Shown piece after piece: positions 39,047-47,880 of a DNA stretch of 64,000 bases. The translations under genes were made by a program, and so were the position numbers. Origin of the DNA: Chryseobacterium defluvii (lineage in GTDB: Bacteria; Bacteroidota; Bacteroidia; Flavobacteriales; Weeksellaceae). Under the pieces are notes generated by a model. That model was not told where the DNA came from, made no database searches, and worked only from the letters and a program-made list of their open reading frames with translations. Where the stretch lies: positions 62,001 through 126,000 of the forward strand of contig NZ_JACHLE010000004.1 of assembly GCF_014204415.1 (NCBI RefSeq), written 5' to 3'. Each line of letters starts with the position of its first letter. Within the stretch, counting starts at the first letter, position 1.

Positions 39047-41923
39047 TTGAAAAATATTTTTCACTTTTTCTTTGTATGCGTAGTCCATTTCTGCTTTGGG
39101 CAAAATCCTTATTTCCATACTATTGATAAAGCTTCCGGGTTGCCTTCCCATTCCGTGTATGATATCTTTCAGGACCATGAAGGCTTTATGTGGTTTGCTA
39201 CCAATAAAGGAATCTGCAAATATGACGGTTCAAAATTTATATCTTATACTTCAGATCAGCAGTCTTCCGTTGCCGGATCTACTATTTCTGAAGATCGGTA
39301 TGGAAGAATCTGGTACTGCAATTTTGACGGATATCTTTATTATGTGGAAAATGGAAAACTGCGTACTTTCAATCAGCCTGAAACCATAGGGTATTTTAAA
39401 TACGGCATCATACAGGACGATCTGTATCTCATCCAGAAAAACAAGCTGCTGATCTATGATTTAAAAACATTAAAAGGGGCGGCCAGTCATAAAATAGAGG
39501 GCGAAAAGGTCTATTTTACATTCTCTGATGATTCTCATTTTTATGTTTTATCTGATTATTTATATGTATTTTCAGGGAAAAAGCTTTATTCAAAGTATAA
39601 TGTTCCGGAAGATCTGAAAAAGAATTACCGCTCTGCCATTATTCAGAAATCGGAACAGGGTCTTATCATCGTCTCCAAGGAAAGAAAATTTTACTATTTA
39701 TTTACAAATGGAAAATTCACCGAAAAGAAATTTCCCTCGGAGATCAGTTTTATTCAGAATGTTTCATTTGTTGACGGCAAAAACTGGATTTCCTCTACAA
39801 AGGGAATTTATAGGTTGGATACTTCTAAAAAGAATGAACCTATAGTCCATTATTTTCCCGATCATAATATTTCCTCTATTTATAAAGACCGTCAGGGAAA
39901 TTATTGGGTTTCAACGATCAATCAGGGCTTACTTTTGATCGAAGATTTTCATTCAAAATTCTTTTCAATACCTTCAAAGCCTGTTTTATTAGAGGTTTCA
40001 GGCAATCAGCTCATGATATCTTCCGAAAAGGATGAGCTGATTTTGTATTCTTTAAAAGACAATCATTTTCAAAAAGTATATGCCGGAAACAGTAACCATT
40101 CTATCTATCAAATGCTTGCTGATGATGATTTAAAAAATATATTCTTTACCTCATCCTCTTTTAAAATTCTAAAAAACTTCAATAAAGTACAGACTGACGC
40201 TTCTACTGCCGTAAAAGAAATCAGAAAAATAGACCATAAGTATTACTCCTTTGCAGCAAGCGGAATATGCGGAATATTCCGTATGGATAATTCGGGCCCA
40301 AGTATTTGGGATGGCATTTACCGTTCCCTGGAAACCCCGGATGTCCAATTCAGTGAAATTGGTTTTTTAAAATACTGCAACGGAAAGTCTACAGCCTACA
40401 ACCCCTATAATCAAAACATTTATTATGCAACCAATGTCGGGCTGTTTTCGAGAACCCTGAAAGGCCAGAAAGAGTTATTCTTTGAAAATAAAAGGCTATA
40501 TATTTCAAAACTGGCAGGATATAAAGATCATGTCTTTGCATTATCTACTAACGGAAAAATTTATACTTTGTCCAGAGATAATACAATCCGGAATTTTCAG
40601 GTTCCTGACGAGATTAAAGAAGAATCCGTTTACAAGATCAAGGTTATTGGCAACAGTCTTTTCCTGTTTGGTGAAAATACTCTTTTTGAATATGACCTGA
40701 TTAATAAAAGCTTCCGGAAAACCCTGGCAAACACCAATAATCTTGATGTGAGTGATGTTGCACTCCACAATGGCCAGGTTATTTTTGCGACGTCCAAAGG
40801 ATTACTTATTACCGAAAGAAAAACAACCGAAAGGACTGTTATTCCAAAATTCATCATTAACCGAATTCTGGTCAATAATAAGGTACCGGATAAGAATGAA
40901 CTTAAAAATCTGGATAACTCCCAAAATACAATAGAGATTCTTTTTTCTGTGTTATCCTATGTCCCAAGCCAAAAACCCGAAGTATTTTACAGGATCAATG
41001 ATCATAAATGGAAGCTGTTTGAAGAGGAAAACAGAAGTCTGATACTTAATTCTTTATCCCCTGGAAATTATAAAATTGATTTCCGCACAAAAACAGGCAG
41101 CCATTTTTCTGATATATACCCGGTAAAGTTTACTATCTCAAAACCTTTTTGGCTGAAAGCCGGATTTATTATACCGGTAATTCTTTTGTTCTTTATATTC
41201 TTTTATTTGCTTTTCCGTTTCAGGATCAACAAAATAAGGAAGCAAAATCAGCTTTTACTGGACAGGGTAAGCCTGGAAAAAAACCTGAATCAGTCAAAGC
41301 TCAAAGCAATAAAATCTCAAATGAATCCTCATTTTTTCTATAATGCCCTTAATACGATCCAGGCTTATGTCCTGTCCAACGAAAAAAAACTAGCTATTAA
41401 TTATTTATCCAAATTTTCCCTTTTAACGAGAACCATTCTTGAAATGTCCGAGAAAGAATGGGTAACTTTATCGGAAGAGATCCGAACTACGGAACTTTAT
41501 CTTGAAATTGAAAAAGCAAGATTCAATAATGATTTTGAATATGAAATTTTTGTAGATGAAAATATAGATACGGACAATCAAAAAATCCCCTCCATGCTGT
41601 TACAGCCATTTGTAGAAAATGCAGTGAAGCATGGGCTTCTTCACAAAAAAAATGAAAAAAAACTTCTTATTCATTTTCAAAGAGAGGAACGGAATATAGA
41701 AATCCGGATCGATGATAATGGAATAGGCCGGAAAAAAAGCAGGGAACTGAACCTCATCAAAACAAAGAAGCATAAATCCTTTGCAACGGATGCAGTGCAG
41801 CAAAGAATTGATCTTCTTAATCTTAATAATAAAAATATGATCCGCCTCAGCTATACAGATAAAATTAATGATGCCGGAAATGCTACAGGAACTACTGTTA
41901 TCATAAAAATACCGTTAGAATAA
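39047..41923 (+). CDS. Propeller-type sensor histidine kinase (LytS/YehU class)
   Basis: 958 residues from a TTG. Signal peptide KNIFHFFFVCVVHFCFGQ. Residues about 20-650 hold two-component propeller repeats (SVYDIFQDHEGFMWFATNKGICKYDG, ISSIYKDRQGNYWVSTINQGLL) for a periplasmic sensor. Then a Y_Y_Y-type domain, one membrane helix (IIPVILLFFIFFYLLFRF) at about 705-722, and a cytosolic His-kinase of the PF06580 class: SQMNPHFFYNALNTIQAYV with the phosphorylated His near 765, and an ATPase domain with PSMLLQPFVENAVKHG and DDNGIG. It is followed 4 bp later by its LytTR response regulator. Confidence 0.9.
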   Translation: MKNIFHFFFVCVVHFCFGQNPYFHTIDKASGLPSHSVYDIFQDHEGFMWFATNKGICKYDGSKFISYTSDQQSSVAGSTISEDRYGRIWYCNFDGYLYYVENGKLRTFNQPETIGYFKYGIIQDDLYLIQKNKLLIYDLKTLKGAASHKIEGEKVYFTFSDDSHFYVLSDYLYVFSGKKLYSKYNVPEDLKKNYRSAIIQKSEQGLIIVSKERKFYYLFTNGKFTEKKFPSEISFIQNVSFVDGKNWISSTKGIYRLDTSKKNEPIVHYFPDHNISSIYKDRQGNYWVSTINQGLLLIEDFHSKFFSIPSKPVLLEVSGNQLMISSEKDELILYSLKDNHFQKVYAGNSNHSIYQMLADDDLKNIFFTSSSFKILKNFNKVQTDASTAVKEIRKIDHKYYSFAASGICGIFRMDNSGPSIWDGIYRSLETPDVQFSEIGFLKYCNGKSTAYNPYNQNIYYATNVGLFSRTLKGQKELFFENKRLYISKLAGYKDHVFALSTNGKIYTLSRDNTIRNFQVPDEIKEESVYKIKVIGNSLFLFGENTLFEYDLINKSFRKTLANTNNLDVSDVALHNGQVIFATSKGLLITERKTTERTVIPKFIINRILVNNKVPDKNELKNLDNSQNTIEILFSVLSYVPSQKPEVFYRINDHKWKLFEEENRSLILNSLSPGNYKIDFRTKTGSHFSDIYPVKFTISKPFWLKAGFIIPVILLFFIFFYLLFRFRINKIRKQNQLLLDRVSLEKNLNQSKLKAIKSQMNPHFFYNALNTIQAYVLSNEKKLAINYLSKFSLLTRTILEMSEKEWVTLSEEIRTTELYLEIEKARFNNDFEYEIFVDENIDTDNQKIPSMLLQPFVENAVKHGLLHKKNEKKLLIHFQREERNIEIRIDDNGIGRKKSRELNLIKTKKHKSFATDAVQQRIDLLNLNNKNMIRLSYTDKINDAGNATGTTVIIKIPLE

Positions 41924-41927
41924 AACT

Positions 41928-42668
41928 ATGAAAGCTATAATCATTGATGACGAAAAACAGGCAAGAATTTCCCTTTCGCTGCTTTTAAAAGAGTATTGTC
42001 CTGAAATAGAAATTGTAACAGACTGTGAAAATCTTCCGGAGGGTGTAAAAGCCATCCGAAGGCATAAACCAGATGTAATTTTTCTCGATATAGAAATGCC
42101 CGGCCACAGCGGTTTGGAGCTATTGGATTTTTTTGATGAAAAGGAAGTCAGTTTTGCCATTATATTCACTACAGCTTATAATGAATTTGCTGTTCAGGCC
42201 TTTAAACTTTCCGCTTTAGATTATTTATTAAAACCTATTATTCCTGATGAATTAGTAGCCTCTGTTTCCAGGCTGAAAAAGCAAAAGAGGGATCAGTTCA
42301 GTATCCTGTATGAGAATATCCATAGCGAAAAGCTTGATAAAATTGCCATTCCCTCCGGTACAGATCTGCTCCTGCTTAATATTGGTGATATTCTTTATAT
42401 TAAAGGCGAAGGCCCTTACTCTGAAGTATTCATGACTGATGCAACTAAATACCTGGTAAGCAGAAGCCTCAAGAATTTCGAAGATGTTTTGCAAAATGAC
42501 AGGCGTTTTCTGAGGATCCACCGGTCATATATTGCCAACTTTGATGAGGCCGTTTCTTACAGTAAATCAGACGGAGGCTGGCTTAATCTGAAAAACGGCA
42601 TTTCAATCCCCGTATCTCCCGAAAAGGCAGGTCTCATTATGGAAAAAACAACAGTTGTGAAAAGGTAG
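41928..42668 (+). CDS. LytTR-family response regulator
   Basis: 246 residues. Receiver domain: acidic pocket D7/D8, phosphoacceptor Asp54 in FLDIEMPG, Thr81 region FTTAYNEF, Lys102 in LLKPI. The C-terminal about 100 residues are a LytTR DNA-binding domain (IAIPSGTDLLLLNIGDILYIKGEGPYSEVFM, then RRFLRIHRSYIANFDEAVSY). It is the partner of the propeller histidine kinase 4 bp upstream; the two form an operon. The regulon is unknown, but LytTR systems with propeller sensors in Bacteroidetes often respond to carbohydrates or envelope signals. Confidence 0.93.
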   Translation: MKAIIIDDEKQARISLSLLLKEYCPEIEIVTDCENLPEGVKAIRRHKPDVIFLDIEMPGHSGLELLDFFDEKEVSFAIIFTTAYNEFAVQAFKLSALDYLLKPIIPDELVASVSRLKKQKRDQFSILYENIHSEKLDKIAIPSGTDLLLLNIGDILYIKGEGPYSEVFMTDATKYLVSRSLKNFEDVLQNDRRFLRIHRSYIANFDEAVSYSKSDGGWLNLKNGISIPVSPEKAGLIMEKTTVVKR

Positions 42669-42683
42669 TTTATTTTTTCAGAT

Positions 42684-43043
42684 TCATTTAGATTTTTTCA
42701 TATCCTGAATTGCCCAGTCTGCCATTGCCCCAATCACCGGAATCAGGCCTTTTCCTGCTTCACTCAACTCATAGGTAACATGGGGCGGAACCACAGGTCT
42801 TGATCTTCTGATCACCAGCCCATCTGCCTCTAATTGTTTTAAGTGCTGAATCAGCATTTTCTCCGTAACAGCCGGTATTGCCCGCTTTAATTCACTATAC
42901 CTTTTATCTCCGTTGGAAAGATGGTACAGGATAATGGGTTTCCAGAAACCGCCGATCTTTTCCATCACATAGGTTACCGGGCAAAGATCCAATGCATATT
43001 TCTTATTTTGCTGGATGGTAGAGCTTTCTTTGATTACTGCCAT
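42684..43043 (-). CDS. HxlR-family regulator
   Basis: 119 residues. Typical HxlR/MarR-like winged helix: CPVTYVMEKIGGFWKPIILYHLSNGDKRYSELKRAIPAVTEKMLIQHLKQLEADGLVIRRSRPVVPPHVTYELSEAGKGLIPVIGAMADWA, with the usual Cys at the start of the domain, which may sense oxidants or electrophiles. It is divergent from an NmrA-like protein and probably controls it from the shared AGTAC-rich gap at 43060-43100. Confidence 0.9.
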   Translation of the reverse strand: MAVIKESSTIQQNKKYALDLCPVTYVMEKIGGFWKPIILYHLSNGDKRYSELKRAIPAVTEKMLIQHLKQLEADGLVIRRSRPVVPPHVTYELSEAGKGLIPVIGAMADWAIQDMKKSK

Positions 43044-43059
43044 GATACATACTTTAGGG

Positions 43060-43097
43060 TAAGTACTTGTGTAAAAGTAAGTACAAATATAACTTTG
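43060..43097 (+). promoter_or_regulatory. HxlR operator and -7 box of the NmrA-like gene
   Basis: GTAAGTAC occurs twice (about 43059 and 43077), the first inside the palindrome AAGTACTT. TAACTTTG at 43090-43097 is the -7 box. Overlap of repeats and box suggests repression. Confidence 0.45.
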
Positions 43098-43123
43098 TTC
43101 CCGGAAATAAAAAAATATTCATT

Positions 43124-44002
43124 ATGAAAATTGTTATCACCGGTTCACTGGGAAATGTAGCAAAGCCTTTAACCCAGCAACTCGTTGCAGAAGGGCACGA
43201 TATCACTGTAATCAGCAGCAATCCCTCTAAGAAAAACGAAATCGAATCTTTAGGAGCAAAAGCTTCCATAGGTTCAATTGCCGACCGAGAATTTCTGGTT
43301 AAAACCTTTGAAGGAGCCGATGCGGCATTCCTGATGACCCCACCCAATATGGGAGTTGAGAACATTGTTGAAAACACTGTAAATGCCGGAAAAAATTATG
43401 CTGAGGCTATAAAGAATACCGGGGTTAAGAAAATTGTTATGCTGAGCAGCATAGGAGCTGAATCATCTGTAGAAAACGGTCCTATAAAAGGTCTTCATCA
43501 TATCGAAAAGTTCTATAACGAATTAGAAAATACATCTGTAACATTTCTGAGAGCGGGCTATTTCTACATTAATTTATTTAATGATATCCCCATGATCAAA
43601 AATGCAGGAATTATGGGTGGAAATTATTCCGGGGATGTAAGTATTCCCCTGGTTCATCCAAAAGACATTGCCAAAGCAGCAGCCAGCGAGCTGGTAAAAG
43701 ATACTGAAGGTAAAAATATCAGATATATCGTAAGCGATGTCCGCAAGAGTTCTGACATTGCCAAAGTTTTAGGTACTGCTATCGGAAAGCCGGAACTTCC
43801 GTGGATAGAGTTTAAGGATGAAGATTCATTGAACGGAATGCTTCAGGCCGGCCTTCCCAAAGAAATGGCCGAATTATATACTGAAATGGGAAGGGGATTG
43901 CGAACAGGCGTTGTACAAAAGGATTTTATTGAGCACAACTCTCCTGTTAACGGAGGAATTAAATTAGAGGACTTGGCCAAAGAATTTGCTTCCAGATACT
44001 AA
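43124..44002 (+). CDS. NmrA-like NAD(P)-binding protein
   Basis: 292 residues from the ATG at 43124; a start at 43067 would include the promoter box. Rossmann start KIVITGSLGNVAKPLTQQLVAEGHDITVISSNPSKK, matching the SDR-a5 (NmrA/HSCARG-like) G-x-x-G-x-x motif in degenerate form. Further signs are GAKASIGSIADREFLVKTFEGADAAFLMTPPNM and KIVMLSSIGAESSVENGPIKGLHHIEKFYNELENTSVTFLRAGYFYIN. Relatives are quinone or NADPH-sensing reductases. It is divergent from the HxlR regulator, which commonly controls such redox proteins. Confidence 0.85.
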   Translation: MKIVITGSLGNVAKPLTQQLVAEGHDITVISSNPSKKNEIESLGAKASIGSIADREFLVKTFEGADAAFLMTPPNMGVENIVENTVNAGKNYAEAIKNTGVKKIVMLSSIGAESSVENGPIKGLHHIEKFYNELENTSVTFLRAGYFYINLFNDIPMIKNAGIMGGNYSGDVSIPLVHPKDIAKAAASELVKDTEGKNIRYIVSDVRKSSDIAKVLGTAIGKPELPWIEFKDEDSLNGMLQAGLPKEMAELYTEMGRGLRTGVVQKDFIEHNSPVNGGIKLEDLAKEFASRY

Positions 44003-44033
44003 TTTTAGTGATCATAAAGCATTTTATGCCCAC

Positions 44034-44139
44034 TGACATTCTGAAATATATGAAACTTTGCCATCTTATTGATGATTTAGATTATTCATTTCACTTCTGA
44101 ACTATGTTCGTAAGTCTTCAACTTATATTCAGAATGACA
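44034..44139. repeat. Intergenic TGTCATTCTG palindromic repeat, copy 3
   Basis: TGACATTCTGAA (44034-44045) and TTCAGAATGACA (44128-44139) form an almost perfect inverted repeat, 82 bp apart, between convergent genes. Confidence 0.45.
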
Positions 44140-44201
44140 AATTGAATAGTTCTAAAACTGTACAATCCTCTTAATTTATCGGATTTAAATTTTTATGAAG
44201 C

Positions 44202-44238
44202 AGTTCCGGCGCACCTTCGGTGCGCCGGAACTTTATTT
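44202..44238 (+). terminator. Bidirectional terminator with UUCG loop
   Basis: AGTTCCGGCGCACC (44202-44215) and GGTGCGCCGGAACT (44219-44232) closing on CTTCG; T-rich downstream of the plus-strand side. Confidence 0.88.
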
Positions 44239-45510
44239 TTTCAAAGTCTTTCTCAATACTTTTATTTTTCCGTCAATGGGCTGATGAATTTTCAGGTTTA
44301 ATATTTCAGCAACCAGAGGGTAAACATTTACGTTGGAAAATTCACTGATCACCAGATTGCTTTTGAATTCCGGTCCCCAGGCTAAGAACGTGGCTTTCAT
44401 TTCGGGAACAATCCGCGGATCATAGCCATGTTTTCCTATGGAAGTGGTTTTTCCTTTGGGCAGAAAAACTTTCGGGGCCTTTGGAACCAAAAGGATCTGC
44501 CCTATTCTGTTATATAGGTCATCCCTTGTGGCAAAATGCAGATATGCGGGAAGCCTTTTATCCAGATATACTTCATAATCATCAGTTTTATGGGCTTTGA
44601 GTTCTTTGTAAACAGCTCTGACTTCCGCGGGATTTTTAACATATACTCTTAAAAGTGTCTGGGAATTATAATAATCAAATCTGTCTCTATTAAGGAGGAT
44701 AGAAGGGATCTCTAAAGGATTGTCTCCATCCACTTTTATCATTCCGTGATCTGAGACAAAGATGTAGTTTACATTTTTCAATCCAAGCTTATTTACTTTT
44801 TGAACCAAATCTCCAATTGCTTCGTCAACCCAATGAACTGCATTTTCGGTTTCTTTAGTATCCGGGCCATAGTGATGTCCGCTGCCGTCTACTTCCGGAA
44901 AATACAAGGATATGAAATGCGGCCTTTTATCCGAAGGCAGTTTCAACCAGTTGACAACTTTTTCCACCTTTTCAGAAGGGGTAAATTTTTCATGGTAAGG
45001 ATAGTAATAAGTAGGTCTGATTCCTCCGGCATCACTCGCAGAACCCACCCACATCAGGGAAGCTGATATCATCCCTTGTTTTTCAGCCAATCCCCACAGC
45101 GGAATTCCCCCATACCATTTACCGTCTTCGGCGTTCTTTCTGTCGCTCATGGCATATCCTTCTTTTTTTTGGTAATCATAAAAATAATTATCTATCAAAC
45201 CGTGATGGGATGGATACAAGCCGGTAATCAGGCTCCAATGGTTAGGAAAAGTGATACTGGGATAGCTTGGGATCATTGCTTCAGCCTGCACTCCCCGGGA
45301 CGAAAATTCCCGAAGGTTTACGGCATTATATTTTTTTGCATAGTCATAGCGAAATCCATCCGCTGAGATCATAATTACATAAGGTTTAGCTTGTGCTTCG
45401 GCACTGTTATACCGGCCAGGAATAATGATCTGGGCAGTATCAATATTCCCTTTTTGAGAAAAGACCGTCAAAGAAACAAACAACAGTAAAAATAGTATTC
45501 CTCCCTTCAT
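44233..45510 (-). CDS. Ectonucleotide pyrophosphatase/phosphodiesterase-like protein
   Basis: 425 residues with a signal peptide (KGGILFLLLFVSLTVFSQ). Alkaline-phosphatase superfamily, type I phosphodiesterase (PF01663 pattern): VIMISADGFRYDY (first metal Asp51), PSYPSITFPNHWSLITGLYPSHHGLIDN with the nucleophile Thr88, DGSGHHYGPD, FVSDHGM and KHGYDP, all seven expected metal-ligand segments. It probably hydrolyses nucleotide or phospholipid esters in the periplasm. Its terminator is the GC-rich hairpin right after the stop. Confidence 0.88.
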   Translation of the reverse strand: MKGGILFLLLFVSLTVFSQKGNIDTAQIIIPGRYNSAEAQAKPYVIMISADGFRYDYAKKYNAVNLREFSSRGVQAEAMIPSYPSITFPNHWSLITGLYPSHHGLIDNYFYDYQKKEGYAMSDRKNAEDGKWYGGIPLWGLAEKQGMISASLMWVGSASDAGGIRPTYYYPYHEKFTPSEKVEKVVNWLKLPSDKRPHFISLYFPEVDGSGHHYGPDTKETENAVHWVDEAIGDLVQKVNKLGLKNVNYIFVSDHGMIKVDGDNPLEIPSILLNRDRFDYYNSQTLLRVYVKNPAEVRAVYKELKAHKTDDYEVYLDKRLPAYLHFATRDDLYNRIGQILLVPKAPKVFLPKGKTTSIGKHGYDPRIVPEMKATFLAWGPEFKSNLVISEFSNVNVYPLVAEILNLKIHQPIDGKIKVLRKTLKK

Positions 45511-45600
45511 TCAAAATTTTTTGATAAAGTTACTGCCTGTATTTTTCAGATAAAAATTTCGCAGGTTAAAAAAACATTAAAAGCATTTTTCAGAAGTAAT

Positions 45601-45632
45601 GCAAATAAAAATCCCCTACAATAGCAGGGGAT
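45601..45632 (-). terminator. Terminator of the DUF5777-DOMON operon
   Basis: On the minus strand ATCCCCTGCTATTGTAGGGG AT then TTTTATTT (stem 45611-45617/45626-45632). Confidence 0.75.
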
Positions 45633-45658
45633 CATGATAATTTTTAATTAATAACTAT

Positions 45659-46447
45659 TTATTCCTTGATCAATTTTTCATAGGAAAGACTTCCGTCTTT
45701 CAGGGTGATCTCGAAATAATAACTGCCTGATCTCAGATCCGCAACACTAATGTTTCCTCCATCCAGTTTTACAGATCTTACTTTTCTTCCTGATGATTCA
45801 TAAATATCAACAGATCTGATCTTATCAAAATTTTTGATATTCACGGTTTCTTTTGCAGGGTTTGGATAAAGAACAACCTTTTTGCCTTCTGAAGCTATGT
45901 CATTTACTCCCAGTACTGTTGTAAAAGTTCCACTGGTAACAGCCGTATTAGCTGCACCCCCATGAGGTGCTATGGTTAAGCTTGCCGAGCCCGTGATAAC
46001 ACATTTATTCGTAATACCGGCAGCTGTAGCATAATTAAACTGATAATCATCAGCACCATCAGCAGTTGTCAAATTACGTTCATAAGACATTGAAACGATA
46101 CCCCCTGATATGGAAGGTGCAGTTACGACCGTCCAATCCTGAGTATCTGAGTCATAAACCCCTACACCCCCCAGATTCATGTCATTAAACCCTAAATTGC
46201 TGTAGGTTAAAGCTTCTGTAGGAGCTCCGGACATTCCGGAGTTTCCACTGCTTCTGAATGTATATCCAAACCATCTGTCTGCAGGCCCCGTTAAATCTAA
46301 TCTCACTTTATTTGTGGTATTATTTAAAGTAAAATTAGCCGTTACGGACCTTGCGCCAACGGTACATGTCATAACTCCTGTAGATTTTTGCTGGGAGGCT
46401 GCCAAAAATCCTACGGTTAATAATAAAGAAGATAAAATTTGTTTCAT
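45659..46447 (-). CDS. DOMON-like T9SS-secreted protein
   Basis: 262 residues. Signal peptide KQILSSLLLTVGFLAAS. Residues about 25-185 resemble a DOMON domain, a haem- or sugar-binding beta sandwich: KVRLDLTGPADRWFGYTFRSS with the typical W-F-G-Y-T-F strand, GMSGAPTEALTYSNLGFNDM, GVGVYDSDTQDWTVV. The last 70 residues are a type IX sorting domain (VVLYPNPAKETVNIKNFDK, VDIYESSGRKVRSV, LRSGSYYFEITLKDG). The last gene of the redox operon, 2 bp after the ankyrin gene. A haem-binding role is inferred from the company of cytochrome c. Confidence 0.75.
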   Translation of the reverse strand: MKQILSSLLLTVGFLAASQQKSTGVMTCTVGARSVTANFTLNNTTNKVRLDLTGPADRWFGYTFRSSGNSGMSGAPTEALTYSNLGFNDMNLGGVGVYDSDTQDWTVVTAPSISGGIVSMSYERNLTTADGADDYQFNYATAAGITNKCVITGSASLTIAPHGGAANTAVTSGTFTTVLGVNDIASEGKKVVLYPNPAKETVNIKNFDKIRSVDIYESSGRKVRSVKLDGGNISVADLRSGSYYFEITLKDGSLSYEKLIKE

Positions 46448-46449
46448 AC

Positions 46450-46974
46450 TTAATTTTTTAATAAGTTAATAATTTCGTGATTTTTAGTAAAAATAGCATA
46501 TTCAAATGCTGTTTTGCCCTGTTTATCTGCCAATTCTTTATTAGCTTTGTTTTTTAATAATGTTTCTACCAAATCCTTATCCTGAAGCTGAACGGCATAT
46601 ATTAAAGGAGTAATACCATTGGTATCGGCAAGATTTGGATTGGCACCATGAGCCAATAATTTCTGAGTGAGCTGTTTGTTACCTTTAAAAACTGCCGCAG
46701 TCAACGCGGAACCCTGCGCACTGCCATGGTTAATATCCTTTACATTTTCTATTAAAAATTCTGCTACAGCAGTATTTCCTCTATAGCATGCTAATATTAA
46801 TGGAGAGAATCCATTGTCATTGGTCCGATTGATGATATCCGGGTCCTGCTTCATAAGCTCTTTAACTTCTGCAACGGTTCCGCTTCTGGCAATATCAAAA
46901 ATGGATTTTGTTTTTTCCTGAGCAGTGAATGAAACACTCACAAGGAAAGATATGATCAGAATTAAGTTTTTCAT
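46450..46974 (-). CDS. Exported ankyrin-repeat protein
   Basis: 174 residues, signal peptide KNLILIISFLVSVSFTAQ. Four ankyrin repeats: SIFDIARSGTVAEVKELMKQDPDIINRTNDNGFSPLILACYRGNTAVAEFLIENVKDINHG, SALTAAVFKGNKQLTQKLLAHGANPNLADTNGITPLIYAVQLQDKDLVETLLKNKANKELADKQGKTAFEYAIFTKN. Periplasmic ankyrin proteins near catalase-like genes are thought to protect or scaffold redox proteins. It overlaps the YceI gene by 4 bp (ATGA), so translation is coupled. Confidence 0.85.
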   Translation of the reverse strand: MKNLILIISFLVSVSFTAQEKTKSIFDIARSGTVAEVKELMKQDPDIINRTNDNGFSPLILACYRGNTAVAEFLIENVKDINHGSAQGSALTAAVFKGNKQLTQKLLAHGANPNLADTNGITPLIYAVQLQDKDLVETLLKNKANKELADKQGKTAFEYAIFTKNHEIINLLKN

Positions 46975-47516
46975 TGTTTTACCAGTACATAATTGTATTC
47001 AACATTCACATTTTCAGCGATCTTTTTAGTCACCATTTTAGGGATCTTCACATTATAATCGGCCGGCCGGGCTACAAAACCACCCTGCATATAAATTTTC
47101 CCGTCTTTGGTATAAATACTCGCTGTTGAAGTAACAGCTTTATCCACTCCGTGAAAATTTAAAGTTCCCTGAATAGTAAACTTTTGAGGTGCAGCCGTAA
47201 GCTTTGTCTTATCAAAATTTGCAATTTTTCCCTTAAAAGTCGTTTTGGGGTATTTTGCAGATTCTGCATAGCTTTCATTAAAGTGTTCTTCCATCAGTTT
47301 CACTTTGAAACGGAAATTCTTAATAATGGAAATCGATGCCATATCCCCTGTATCGGCATTCAGAACGATCACATTGTTATCGTCCTGTGCAAAAACGTCT
47401 TCAAATAAAGGCACAGATGCCTCGAACGTTACTTTACCTGTTTTGGAATTATATTTTTGTGCCTCAACAAGATTACTTAACAGTAACGAGATCGTGATTA
47501 ATATCAGATTTTTCAT
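46971..47516 (-). CDS. YceI-family periplasmic protein
   Basis: 181 residues, signal peptide KNLILITISLLLSNLVEAQ. YceI-like lipocalin fold: KVTFEASVPLFEDVFAQDDNNVIVLNADTGDMASISIIKNFRFKVKLMEEHFNESYAESAKYPKTTFKGKI, ending FTIQGTLNFHGVDKAVTSTASIY. The family binds polyisoprenoids such as quinones in a long tunnel. Fits an envelope electron-transport module with the adjacent cytochrome. It is 12 bp after the cytochrome gene. Confidence 0.88.
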   Translation of the reverse strand: MKNLILITISLLLSNLVEAQKYNSKTGKVTFEASVPLFEDVFAQDDNNVIVLNADTGDMASISIIKNFRFKVKLMEEHFNESYAESAKYPKTTFKGKIANFDKTKLTAAPQKFTIQGTLNFHGVDKAVTSTASIYTKDGKIYMQGGFVARPADYNVKIPKMVTKKIAENVNVEYNYVLVKQ

Positions 47517-47528
47517 TTTTTCTCTTTT

Positions 47529-47879
47529 TTAATTTTCTTTGAGACCATCTGCTTTCCATTTGATGAAAACATTGATCTGAGACTGTGATAAAGCTCCTCC
47601 CTGTGGCATTTTCAAAGGATCGCCATTGGGTCTCTGGATCCTGTCCAAAATATTGTCGATATGGGTCTTCACCTGGTCATAGCTCGTCCACGGCTGAAAG
47701 GAAGCCTGCCCGCCGGGAGCGTGGCACATAATACAACTGGCTTCTATGATCGGTTTTACATCTTTGGTATAATTTACCTCTTCCACTATGGGGGTGTTAT
47801 CGGAAATCTCTTCATAGGTTCTGCTCTCACAGGCTATTAAGATTATGGCCAGTGATGATATGTAAGCTATTTTTTTCAT
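47529..47879 (-). CDS. c-type cytochrome lipoprotein
   Basis: 116 residues from the ATG at 47879; an upstream in-frame start would overlap DUF5777. Lipobox IILIAC at about residue 17. One haem c site, CIMCH (CxxCH) near residue 49, followed by APGGQASFQPWTSYDQVKTHI, and a candidate axial Met in PLKMPQGG near 90. Anchored in the outer or inner membrane facing the periplasm, it would pass electrons. One base separates it from the preceding gene. Confidence 0.85.
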   Translation of the reverse strand: MKKIAYISSLAIILIACESRTYEEISDNTPIVEEVNYTKDVKPIIEASCIMCHAPGGQASFQPWTSYDQVKTHIDNILDRIQRPNGDPLKMPQGGALSQSQINVFIKWKADGLKEN

Positions 47880-47880
47880 C

